Made by a program: the position numbers and the translations under genes. A stretch of DNA of 64,000 nt. It comes from Chrysopilus asiliformis (lineage: Eukaryota; Arthropoda; Insecta; Diptera; Rhagionidae). The stretch lies in the NCBI GenBank assembly GCA_964034945.1, contig OZ035962.1:82047942-82111941 (forward strand), given 5' to 3'. The notes beneath the pieces were generated by a model. The model was not told the origin of the DNA, did not search any database, and saw nothing but the letters and a program-made list of their open reading frames with translations. Within the stretch, counting starts at the first letter, position 1, and each line of letters starts with the position of its first letter. Below are positions 34,299 through 45,265 of the stretch, one piece after another.

Positions 34299-36269
34299 CA
34301 GGGCCGTATCGAAGGTTCTGGATTGGGGGGGGGAGACGTCTCAATTTTCCCAACTCGAACATCTAATTTTTCCCAACTGGGATGTACATAATAAAAATTC
34401 CTTTTCCTTGCCCAGAATCTCTGACAAGAAACAACTGATATAATGAAATATCAGTTGTGGTCAACACAAAACTTACTTCTACAAAATCTACGATCCTGCG
34501 CAATTTACGCTAGAGCCCTGTCGCGTTGTCAACCTAAGACGACATCCCAATAAATTCTTGGTTTATTCAAAAATATCAAAAACGTACAAAATTTGAGATA
34601 GCTTGAGAACTGTAAAAGATATCAATTTACGGTAAATGGCAAAAAGGTAGAAAATTTTAACATCTCCAAGTTTTCCTTAAATTAATTTGTCGAAAAATCG
34701 TTAGTTTGCCAGTAATTTGCAAAAACATATTTTTTTATATTTTAATCTAAATATCTCAATAACGGTAAGAAACAAAATTGTGCAGAATATCATTCTCATT
34801 ATTTCACTTCATACATTCAGTCAGCAAAACCCCATTAGTTTTCAAGATAATCGCAAAAACTGTTTTTTTTTTTGGAAATAACGTTTTATCTCGATAACAG
34901 GTTGAGATATCGAGTTATATCTAAAGACAAAAGTGTGGGAAATTTTATTTTCTAAAAGTTTCGTCGTACTTAAGGCCACTAAAAAACGCGTAGTTTGGGA
35001 GTAAATCGAGAAAAACGAAATTGCGATTTTTGAAAAACCGCCATTTTGGATACTTCCGGTTAACGGATTTCCACCAAAAGTTGATAGGATCGTCCCATTT
35101 CAGGACCCAACATGCCTATAAAATTTCATGGCTCTAGCTTTATTAGTTTTTGAGAAATCTTGTACACAGACTGACAGACAGAACGACATTTTTTTAATAT
35201 GACTCCAATCGACTCAGGAGTGATCGGGAAATTTTTTTTAGGCAAAATTAAGAGGTCGAAATTTTTCATGAATACAATACTTTATTGCACTCCGTAGAAG
35301 AAAGTAAATTTTTTTTATTTTTCACAATTAAATAAAGGGTAAACACTAATAATCTTATGCGACTTGTGACCACAAGAAGTACATTTGACTTTATATCGCT
35401 TATTTTTGGCACTTTCTTTTGTATTCAGATTTTATCCGAATCCAGTGTTGACATAAACTTATAAGAAATTAAATACATATTACTTGAAACAGTTCTTACC
35501 TATTCATTTGTTTAAAAAATCCGAACACCGATGGTACAACAATTACACTATATTTTCAAAACTCACTGTTTCAGCACGAATATACTAGATCGCTCGATTT
35601 GCTGTCTCAAATGGTCCCATTTCAATACAGTTCAATGAATCAAAACGAGTTAAGTAAGAGCGAGATAACCGTATGACTATGAATATAGTCCTTTCGTTTA
35701 AACCGTGAGCTGTCAAAGGAAAATAGACTTTCGGAATGGTGTTGGCGCATAAAGTTAGTCTCAAACTTGTGAAATTTGAATTTCGCGGCGGACGAAATTT
35801 GAATTTCGCGATATTATACAGTTCAGTGGATGCGTTTAAGTATGATAAAGAGGGAAATACTTTTGGGACCATTTTTCAGCAGAGCTTTGTGTCACCATAC
35901 TATGTTATATAGTTCTGTGCCATAAACTGATGAGAACATTATACTCCCCCCATGGTCGAGTGTCTACTCTACTCTTTCAAAGCCTTTTATTCATTCTCTC
36001 CCAACTCGCTGTGACGCTGTCGCCAAAGCAGAATGGCATGTGGAAACACAAACAAGTCATAAAACACGCCTTTGTTCACTAATAGAAAATTTGAGGTAGA
36101 AAAAGACAAGTTGGGATTTTGGAAAATCGACAAAAGAGATTTCCCAACTTGGGAAATCTCACATCTTCAAGAAGTGAGATTTCCCAACACCTAAGGGTCA
36201 AATTCCCAACTGAAGACTTATTGGGGGGGGAGCCTCCCCCCCCATCCCCCCCCAGTCGGTACGGCCCTG
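34299..36269. mobile_element. hAT-like element, 2.0 kb, nested at the edge of the MITE
   Basis: Ends CAGGGCCGTATCGA and, inward from 36269, CAGGGCCGTACCGA, each followed by G-runs of eight or more. GATATTAC occurs exactly at 34291-34298 and 36270-36277. Subterminal TTTCCCAACT/AGTTGGGAAA motifs recur at both ends. It contains a family B repeat. No transposase seen. Confidence 0.8.
34430..35315 (-). repeat. Dispersed repeat family B, short-tract allele
   Basis: Reverse-complement match to the repeat that flanks the octamer array (49366-49480 and 55969-56710), over about 880 bp. Where that copy has ~6.48 kb of octamer, this one has only CACAGACTGACAGACAGAAC (35165-35184). It lies inside the 34.3-36.3 kb hAT-like element. 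Confidence 0.85.
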
Positions 36270-37182
36270 GATATTACATTAGAGAAAAAAAATCAAAACA
36301 AAACAGAAAAGAAAAAACAACCATATTTGGCATTTGTAGCCGTAATTAACGTATTTTGGTTTTATTATTGAATTGTTATAATTATGTGTTCTTGTTTTCT
36401 TGATTTTATGATTTACACTATAAATATTATAAAATTATTGTTACTTATTTCTTCGTACGTTTTTTTTCCTCTCACTGTCACTAATATGCTATACATGATT
36501 TGTTTTATCTAAATAGCGATTTACCGGTAAATACCGGTAAACCGGTTTTTACTAAAAATATTTACCGTTTACCGGTAAATCCGAAACCCGGTATTTTTGC
36601 AGGCCCTAGTAGAAATACACGACGAGAGACTTTGGTATCTGGTCTCCAGGGTACAAAAGGCAAAAATCTCCAAAGTGTATACACGTTCAGAGACATTTAA
36701 GTCTGGAGATCAAAAACTAGATCTCCGGAGACGTTTACTAAAAAGTCTCTAAAAGCAAAGTCTCTGGAGTGCATATACAACGCAGGTATGCACTCCAAAC
36801 TCCAGTCTCCAAGCATAACAACAATATCACTAATCTAAAATATAAAATAAGTAAAAACACTTTTTTTCTTTATAAAAACTGACCTTGAATATCAAAACAA
36901 CGAAACAAATTCTCGTTGCCACAAAACAATTTCCTGAAATGTCAAAAGTCGTCTCTGGAGACCAAGAGATAGATATCAAAACGTTTTGAAGACCGGAGAC
37001 GCATTAAAGAGACTCTCTCATTAGTAGCTACACGGCAAGAAACTTAAGTCTCCCAGAGACCCTAGAGACTTGATACTTGGAGACAAATCTCCGGTCTCCG
37101 ATGTGTATACACAGGTCTTGTTGTATGCAGAGGCGAAATTTTTGGTCTAAGAGACCAAAGTCTCTCGTCGTGTATTTCTACC

Positions 37183-39624
37183 TTTATGGTTTATTGTTTA
37201 GAAAAACTTGAAAAATGAATGCCAACCTGGATAAGTGTGGAATCTCATGGAGCCGTCCCACAAATCCCACTTAGATATTAAGTAGTTTTCCCAGGTCCCG
37301 CTTATCCAGTTTCTACTGTATATTAAAAAAAAAATCACTATTTTCATTGCCTTTTCGATCAAAAGATTTATTGCTATTTTAATTTGAAAAAATGATTTTC
37401 TTCATTTAATTTTTGCAGAAAAACCATTTTTGATCCAAAACGTGTTTTTCCGACAAAAATTTATCCTTGTATAAAAAATTAATGCATTTTTCGTTTGAGA
37501 ATTATTAAAAATAATTGCTCGGGAAAATTTCAATTCAAAGATATTGTTTTCCCTACTTCAACAATGAATCAAAGTTAAGTAAAATATATATTTTTCCACT
37601 ATAGCAGTAAAACTTCGCAGCCAAAGTTGCATTTGGTAGCAAAGAGGCATCCGAAGGAAATTAGATTTCTTTTATCACTAGATTTTTATCGAAGGAAAAT
37701 GAGTTGCAAGAACAAGGATGGACGAATTTGACTAAAAGTTTTCTATAGGTTTGTTTGCTTGAGATAGGTATTCAAACAATGGGTAAACTGTATGGAAAGC
37801 TCGTAGAGTAGAATAAGAAAAGTGTAAATATTCGCGAACATGCAAACCGTTGTCCTCCAACTCACTTCGGTCAACCCCGAACCCCTTATAACAAATTGAC
37901 TTTTGGATATTGGACAGAAGGAGCAATTTGTACACGAGTATTTGAATTTGTTTGATCAACGTTGTCTATCCGCTGCGAATGGTCCTTGAGGAAAATCCGC
38001 CAAAGGATTCTTTTGCTTTTTTCTCATACACAGTCAGATGATTGCAGAGGACTACTGTAAAACAGCATTTTGAAATGGAATTAAAGTTTAATGGTATGAG
38101 TTTGGTTGAACATATTGCGAAGCATCCCCGCATGTAAAAATACCCAAGTGCATATCCTTTTCCTTGCTCGTTAACTGTACGACGACGATACCATAGCGAG
38201 TCGTTTTCGTCTGACCATATTTGACATTGACTAATGGGAATGTTGTACTATTAAAGCTCGATTTGAATTTCGCTGAAAGCAAATGACCATAAAATACGTT
38301 CGAATGATAGATTTATAGATTTAACTCCAACAATTTATTCAACATGCGGCAGGGTAAATGTGTAACAGAAACCAGCATAAATATACAAAAAGTGGAAACG
38401 AAGATGGGACAAATGAACAATAAACAAAAAAAAACCATAAAATGGAAAAAGTTTTTTACAATCCTTAAAAGTTTTGTTGTTTTCATGGCAAACAAAAGGA
38501 AAGACAGTGAGGACAATTTTTATTGCACTTGAATTATGAAACCCGTTGAGATAGTTTTCACTGGCAAAGGGATCCGGTTAACATATAGAGTAAAAAACAA
38601 GTTTCTGTGTTTATCGTTGTTATATTCAAGGGTATGATGCTGAACTGCTGAATTAGATAAATTACAGGAAGAAATGCTGGGAATTTTTTCATGCTTGGGT
38701 TTTTTCCCACTTCTACATAGAGTTTTTGCATAGTTTTTGAAAATTGCACCAGCAATTTGCGATAGAAATTTGTCTTTGTCATTCAAAAGAAGAGAAAAAG
38801 TAATCTGCGCAATTAAAGAAACTAGCAGTTAAATCCAATCCCTAGAGAGAGACGTTTCTGGGGAGGAAGTTTCATTGGCCGGTCAGAGTTAACATTTTAT
38901 GTCATTAGAGAAAATAAAGTTTCATGCGCTTAGTCTCTAAACATATGAAAAGTCATAAGACAAACGTATAATATGGAAAAAGAGAACTTCAAGCCAAATT
39001 TTCATAAGTGCGAACGTACACGCTTCTTCTCGTCACGGCGACTTTTATTCCTCAAAATACCTTTCCGACGTATACACGCTTCTTCAATTTTTAGTATGAA
39101 AAACTTGTGTACAACAAGCGATCGCTCATGTGTGTGTGGTTCTCATATATGTGTTGTATTTCCAACTCATTCCTTTACTAGCTAGCACTGAGGTAGCATC
39201 AATTGCCAAAATAGAGACTGCCAGCAATAGAAGAATAAGGACTGGTAATTTGTTATGGCATTTACCTACCTGAAAAATAAAACTACCTGCAATTGGTATT
39301 TCACTATTTGCATTCAATTTTAGTTTATTTGGGATATGTTTACGAGTCAGTGGCTAAGCACCGACTGACTCAATGAAATTACGCACACATGCATGCTGAC
39401 GTGCTACACGAGCGACTTCGTTTGTGTGCGTAAAAGAAGACGTGAAGAACACTTTTCGAGTGGCGACTTTTCTCCTCTTGCCGCACTCGTTTCTTTCCCA
39501 CAATTTGGTGAGGCTGAGGCATGCTGATGACTCAAAGTTGCCTCGTGTACGTCGCCAGTAAAAATTTAGGTTTTTCCACCTTTCTCCCTTCCCTTGTTAG
39601 ACTTCGTGATTTTTATTTTCCTCT
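37183..39624. other. Intergenic; one solo pogo-like terminus
   Basis: At 37318 (minus) CAGTAGAAACTGGATAAGCG GG next to TA resembles a pogo/Tigger end, with a weak inverted partner near 37240. The remainder has motif-less ORFs. A minus-strand 63-codon frame (39126-39317) includes a signal-peptide-like segment LPVLILLLLAVSILA after a TTTTTCAG, but I cannot connect it to a gene. Confidence 0.35.
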
Positions 39625-39627
39625 TCT

Positions 39628-40240
39628 ATAGAAGGAAAGTATTGTATTCATGACGGAGGCCGACTCGAGAACGGAGGCAGATAGAAACTTTCTGATCAGT
39701 ACGAAATCCGTTTCAGGAAAAATTATGAAGATGTCCGTGCATCTGTCTGTCACTCTGTCTGTTTTACGTATCTTAAATAACTCGAGAACACATTGATCTA
39801 GCGACTTGAAATTTTTTGTGAATGAGTTTTACAAAAATCATAGTCTTCTATCAACTTTTGTAACGGTAGCTATAACGGGAACCTCCCAAACCATTTTTTG
39901 AAAAAATGTGTTTTGAAAATTTCTTGAGACCTACGCGCTTTTGGAAAAAAAATGGGTATAACAAATTTTGAAGGATATAAAATTTTCTACATTTTCTCTA
40001 TTAACAGTTCTTTTTGTCGAACGGCTCTCAAGATATTTGAAAAAAAATTGGTTTTTTGAAAATCTCTCGAAAACTACACGCTTTTGTAAAAAATGCATAT
40101 ATGCACATTCAAAAAAAAATGGCTCCGGTTTTAACGAATCTTTAACGGTTCTTAAGATGTTTGAAAAAATATTATTTGTTACAAATTATTTTCGAACTAA
40201 ATATTGCAGAGGAAAGTTGTTTTTGTTTGGGGTTTAGCAC
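39628..40240 (+). repeat. Dispersed repeat family A, longest copy
   Basis: AGAAGGAAAGTATTGTATTC, CCGACTCGAGAACGGAGG, ATGTCCGTGCATCTGTCTGT, then AACGGTAGCTATAACGGG and repeated CTCAAGATATTTGAAAAAA-type sub-units. Collinear with 1905-2160 and the complement of 240-605. Confidence 0.6.
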
Positions 40241-40777
40241 CGCAGACCCCCTCCCACTCCTCAAGTGTGACGTATTTTATGACCAGACTCTTATGCAAAG
40301 TTGGAATTGTGATTTGAAATCTTCTGCTAGGAAATTTTATGTGAAATTGTTATTTAAAGAACTTTTTGTCCGTTTAATATGTTGCTATGGTGAGTCGTTT
40401 GGTGAGAAAACCAGTGATGGGTTTGGTTTGGCCAGTACAAGAACTTGATCCTATGAAGAATTGTTTTGTGTCAATGAATGGCGTAACTACAAATTTTGCC
40501 TCCCAAAAGAAGAAATTGTTTAGGCCCTTCAAGTTTGTCCGAAAATTTAAGCACCTTTTTTGAAACCTTTTTTGGTTTGAAAACTTTTGTTTTGAGAGAT
40601 GAAAATTTTCAAGATTTTTCAAGCGGTCGATCTTCCGGACTCTTCAAAAACTTTAGGCTCTCCTCTTTGCGGGCTGCTACTTGTATTTTGCGGGTTACTA
40701 CTTGTAGGAAATCGACAAGGAATCAAGAAAAACTCGTGGAAGTCAATGGCCAAAAAAAATTTACGGCTTTTTCTTAA

Positions 40778-41401
40778 CCCTGGACCCGTGTACTGGGCAC
40801 TGAGTGCCCAGAACGATTTTCAAACAGAAATTAATCATATTTTTAATAAAGAATATGATGAAATGCAATATATTTCTGAAAGATACTGAAATTTAGAGTA
40901 CAAAAACAAAAAAAAAAATCCAAATTGCATATCTTCGGGGGGGTTGTGGAAGGTGTCAAAAAAAAAGCGTAATATCGTGTACTTGGGCACTCAGTGCCCA
41001 AGTCAGTACATTTTGTATGAATTTGGTTTTTATTTTGATTACAGCTTTGGGTTTTTCCCCTTTTATGATTTTTCTTGTATGCAGATATTATATTGTATTG
41101 TTATATTATTTATATTATAATATTTATATTGTATTGTTGTCATGTATTGCATTTTCTTTCGTGGAGTACATGATTTGTTGGAGAAATCGAGTACCAGATT
41201 CGCGAGCTTACAAGCTGGTCTATATTCTCAGTCGATTTTTGCAAATTATATTTTCCCATTGTATTTCTACATGTTTAACGAATAAACCAATTTTTATGGT
41301 TTTTAAACAAACCAGCCATACATTTTCTATTGGAATTGCATCTGGGCACTGAGTGCCCAAGTACACGATAAATGGAAGTTTTATAGTACACGGGTCCAGG
41401 G
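40778..41401. mobile_element. piggyBac-like MITE flanked by TTAA
   Basis: Inverted ends CCCTGGACCCGTGTAC at 40778 and its complement ending at 41401, flanked by TTAA on both sides (40774-40777, 41402-41405), the hallmark target of piggyBac elements, whose ends typically start CCC. A strong palindrome TGGGCACTGAGTGCCCA occurs at 40794 and 41343, with a third, one-base variant at 40983. The 111-codon ORF inside is low-complexity and not transposase. Confidence 0.8.
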
Positions 41402-41405
41402 TTAA

Positions 41406-42702
41406 AGCGGTTTGTTTTTAATTGAGAAGATTGGTTCTGAGTATAAAACATTGGTGTAAGTAAATTTAATGTTCGATATTTTTTCTCGAATTTTTTTCTG
41501 TTCCCTTCTAGTCGAGTTATCGAGGTTTGACTATATATATTTCATAGAGGATATAAGAAATTAAATACCACACCAAAAATCGCTCTTTAAAAAATCACAT
41601 TTATAGAAGAAATTGCCGATTCAGTTTTCCAGAAAAAAATCTTCCGTATTTGGGTAAACTTTAATAAGTAAAGGCTAAATTTGATAGCTGGATAAAATGA
41701 CCAAGCAGAAAAACAAAATACTTGGCACATAACAGGAACCAAACGTATTCCTGTACTGCACAAATTTCCTACACTCTCAGTACATACAATTTAATGAAAA
41801 TTAATGTCATACTGTGGTTCGCCCATTTCCCTTTTATTTCGGGTGTGCATGACCGGATATTTATGTAGTGCAATACCAGGCAATAGACAACAGAGCAGCA
41901 ACACTTTTCCTTTAACCCGTAAATTTTCATAAATGTCACTATACCATCCCGAAAATCCAATAAAAAATAATTAATCGGTGATGGTTAATCAGACTTAATT
42001 AGATAATGCGATTTTGTTGTTGGGCAGCACAGAAATACGCAAAAAATGTATAAATTCACCCCAGGCTGCATTATTTGACCGCCGCATCGTATCCTTTGGA
42101 TGTACTTCTCGAGCCACAACTTCTTCTGATCCTTTTTTGTTGTTGAACATTTTTTTCTGCTTATTATACACGGAAAAAATATATCTGAACCGTTCCAATA
42201 AAATTGCATGCTCCAGTCCCACATTTATGGGAAAAACGGCATAGTGGCCACATATGGGAGTCATTCCTATAAAAAAATTGAAACTGTTCCCAAATTTTTT
42301 AGGACACATTCCAACAAAAAAATTGTCGTATTTTTGTTTTTTTTTTGTGTAATCATTCCCAAAATTATGGGAGGGATTACTGTATATGTTAGACAAAAAA
42401 TTGAAGAACATTCCCTTTTGTAAGAGACTCAATCCTAAAATGCAAGGAATCCTATAAAACGTTGCAATGTCTCCATTGATTATTGGATTCTCTCCTATAT
42501 ATATTCGCGACATTCTCATTTGAAATAGGATTATTTTCTATAATTATGGGACCGAGTCTTATCCGAATAGGATTGGATACTTTTTTTTTAATTAAATTCT
42601 GTCCAATCTAAGGGAGACTGACAAAAATTCGAGTTATCGAATATACGAGATAGCAAGCTCGAGGAACTCCTTCCTCCTCCACAAGTTTAATATTTCTTTT
42701 AT
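41406..42702. other. Intergenic, no supported gene
   Basis: Motif-less ORFs on both strands. Region 42165-42600 has recurring ATTCCYAAAAT/ATAGGAT motifs that may belong to another decayed repeat. Confidence 0.4.
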
Positions 42703-42915
42703 ATTTTCTCGAAAACAGTGAGTCATATTGAAAAATTTGTAAAGGTAAAATCTGTTTAGAATGTGATTTTACATAATCTTTCCATACATCAAAATCCAAT
42801 CAGACCACTCCTTTCCCCCTGTCCTATACAAATGGATTTTTTCAAATAAACAATTTGTCTGTCATCATATAGAGTATTTGACGCCATTAACTATTGTAGC
42901 TTTTCTTATGTTTCT
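42703..42915 (+). repeat. Dispersed repeat family C, 3' part
   Basis: Matches 6405-6770: CGAAAACAGTGAGTCATATT, CATCAAAATCCAATCAGACC, GTCTGTCATCATATAGAGTA, GTAGCTTTTCTTATGTTT. It represents the unoccupied target of the MITE at 32040. Confidence 0.6.
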
Positions 42916-43307
42916 AAAAAAATGTCTTTAACCGAAAATAATTTTCATAATATTTTTGAAGTAATTTTTCAGAGTGTACAGACATTTGTTCGGACTTCTT
43001 CACTATTTAATGAATGTAAATAAATAAACAAACAGTTGAACTTTGTTTAACTTAACTGTTAGTACATTTAAATGTGAGTAAAAACAATTTTTTCCGTTTG
43101 AATCTAAAAACATTTCTGAGAAATTTCATTTAAACGATAACCTATTTAGATGTTGGTTCGTGTGATAAATGATTTTTTAAACAACACATGTCAATTATAA
43201 TCAGCTGCACTTGTCAGTATAAATTCAATTCAGTATTCATTTAGAAATTAAACCGATTATTAAATCTTTGCAGTGTTTTTAAGTGAAAATTTTCATATTT
43301 AAAAAAA

Positions 43308-43802
43308 ATGAAATTTGTGGTTATTTTTGTGATTTTCTCAATTTTTGTGACAAATATTTCATGTAATAATTATTTTTTTTAAGCATAAAAAGTGATTCTT
43401 AATAGCGAATAGTTTTTGTCAAATTTTATTCAGATACAATTAGTCTAAAATTTTTAACACAATACTGTTGGCTAACAAATTAAGAAAAAAAAAATTTCGT
43501 TAATAGGCAAAAAATGTCGCTACACAAACGGCCATCAGTGGGCTGAGGGAACGAAATATTATCCACCCGGTGAATGTGTAGAAGTCGACTGTACTGGAGA
43601 TTATTTCATTCAATTGCCGTAAATGTTAAACTAAAATCAATCTACAGGTGATATTAAGAAATGGATACTTTTAATTTTTAGATGTGGTCCAGCAACGCCG
43701 GCTCCTCAAGGAATGGTATGTGATCAGACACGAAAAGATAATTCAAAACCATTTCCACAGTGCTGTGGGGGCAACACAAACTGCAGACGTCAGAGGAATT
43801 AG
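43308..43802 (+). CDS. SVWC (Vago-type) small secreted protein B, three exons
   Basis: Exons 43308-43362, 43507-43618 and 43682-43802 joined by GT-AG introns (phase 1, phase 2) give 95 residues. Residues 1-18 are a signal peptide (MKFVVIFVIFSIFVTNIS). Nine cysteines follow; the eight of the framework are spaced X19, X4, X9, X11, X13, CC, X5, plus one extra immediately after the signal. The motifs YYPPGEC and PFPQCC mark the single-domain von Willebrand type C family. An earlier AG at 43647 is not usable because it gives an immediate stop. TATAAAT occurs near 43218. It is most like the minus-strand gene at 8 kb. Function is inferred from the family: a secreted stress- or immune-responsive protein. 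Confidence 0.85.
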
Positions 43803-44275
43803 GGAGTTTTTTTTTATATAAAAAAATGTGAATTTTCTAAAACTACGATACAAAATATATTGGAAATTTTTCTATTAAATTTATTTTTATGATAATTGAT
43901 GTAATTTTCACGGAAATAATCATGAAAACCTTTCAAAAAGTAAAATATTTTATTTTTATCTATTTATTTATTTATTTATTTATTTATTTGAAAATTCAGT
44001 TTTACTATACATCAGAACCTGATTATAAATTAAATGAATCGAAAAATCCAATCGTTACATCTGCCACCAAGGGCGGGATTCAATCCCCCTCCCCCCTCCA
44101 TTGAGAATCATATTTACACTATATAAAAAAAATACTTAAAAATGTCCACTTAAAATTTGAAAAACACGATTTAAAAATTTTAAAATTGAGCAAAAAATTA
44201 ATTAAATGGAAAATAAAGACAATAACATTCTCTGTATTTTTGCTTTTCACCGTAAGTCGACACCTCGTAAATCGA
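43803..44275. repeat. 3' flank with (TTTA)n microsatellite
   Basis: A (TATT)n tract at 43950-43990 in an AT-rich 3' flank. No gene. Confidence 0.6.
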
Positions 44276-44386
44276 TTTTTCAAAAGCTGGTGTACTCGCG
44301 AAAGAAAATGAACAAATTTAATATTTCGGGGGCTCAAAATATTAAATTCGTTCATTTTTTTCCGCGAGTACACCAGCTTTTGAAAA
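44276..44386. repeat. Foldback MITE-like hairpin
   Basis: TTTTTCAAAAGCTGGTGTAC TCGCG pairs with CGCGAGTACACCAGCTTTTG AAAA, and the pairing continues through AATGAAC/GTTCATT and TTAATATT/AATATTAA to a short G-rich loop. The ORFs on both strands here mirror each other. Confidence 0.7.
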
Positions 44387-44599
44387 ATTTGGCCACACTT
44401 CCCATTGCAAGATGGTCTGTTGAACTTAAGAAATACGCAATTGGACAAAGTCGTTTAACTGGGCTAGTTCTTCTTAGCATTTCTAGAGAAGTGTACATAA
44501 AACCCAAAGAGATTGTGGACAGGGTAGTACAGCGATAGCAATGACTGAATTTAATTTTGTAGCTTATCTGATTTTCCGTTTTTATCCAGACATTGTCCT

Positions 44600-44905
44600 C
44601 TATTTAAGGCACCCAGAAATTTTGGCGGTGGGGGTACCCCCATACGAACGAAAACGATTTTTGCGAATATCTCAAAAACTGTGCATCTTATCAAAAAAGT
44701 CCAGGAACAAAAGTTATTTAGGATATGATTCTACATAAAACTCCCATACATCATAATCCGATTGGAATAAATTTAAAAAAATCTTATTGGAAAGTTTGAT
44801 TTCAAAGTGGAATTTTGATACAACTGTTCACCGTTAAATCACCATACGGGTTTTCAATAATTGCCAGATTGGCAATTATAGCTTTTGTTATGTTTTTTAT
44901 TTGAC
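44600..44905 (+). repeat. Dispersed repeat family D
   Basis: Matches the complement of 17860-18130: CAAAAACTGTGCATCTTATC, GAACAAAAGTTATTTAGGAT and AATTGCCAGATTGGCAATTA. Non-coding. Confidence 0.5.
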
Positions 44906-45226
44906 CTTGGCATTTAAAAGAGTATATTTGACTTTGGCAGCTAAAAATTTTCCTCTGCGGCGCAATAATTTCTACCTGAATGGATTTTTTTTAATAAAAA
45001 GTTTACCTGCGGCCAAATGTCCAAGCAGACACAAAACTTTGCTTTGCGCTGCGGGTCGCAAGTTTAATTAATGAGGAACGCATACATTTAGCAGATTTGG
45101 CTCTTACTCAACCCCCCACCTATATCTACGCGCCTGTTGACCACATGCTGATTGATCAACGTTCAAATAACTTGGGTTGCAAAATATATGGGGTCACAAA
45201 ACGGCTGCTGCAATAGTAAAGCAATC

Positions 45227-45227
<1 letters not shown>

Positions 45228-45265
<38 letters not shown>

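Larger units (their letters stand above)
32394..36608. mobile_element. hAT-like element, 4.2 kb, host of several further insertions
   Basis: Ends TAGGGGCTGCAATACCGG and, inward from 36608, TAGGGCCTGCAAAAATACCG, both followed by ACCGGT/TACCGGTAA-rich subterminal repeats. GTAGAAAT is present exactly at 32386-32393 and 36609-36616, an 8-bp duplication. It carries the elements at 32541, 33263, 34032 and 34299. I found no transposase domain. Confidence 0.8.
32384..37182. mobile_element. Harbinger-like MITE split by a 4.2 kb hAT insertion
   Basis: Left end AGGTAGAAAT (32384-32393), interrupted by the hAT element 32394-36608, resumes at 36609 with GTAGAAATACACGACGAGAG. The right end, read inward, is AGGTAGAAATACACGACGAG. 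The flanks are TTA on both sides, a 3-bp duplication typical of PIF/Harbinger. Without the insertion it is about 575 bp, with repeated GTCTCCAGAGAC/GGAGAC motifs. Confidence 0.75.

Noticed and set aside
36119..36349. 76-codon ORF with Pro/Ser run
   Set aside because: It spans the G-run end of a hAT-like element and is an artefact of the terminal repeat.
41995..42519. 174-codon minus-strand ORF
   Set aside because: No recognisable domain; the internal ATTCCYAAAAT motifs suggest a decayed repeat.
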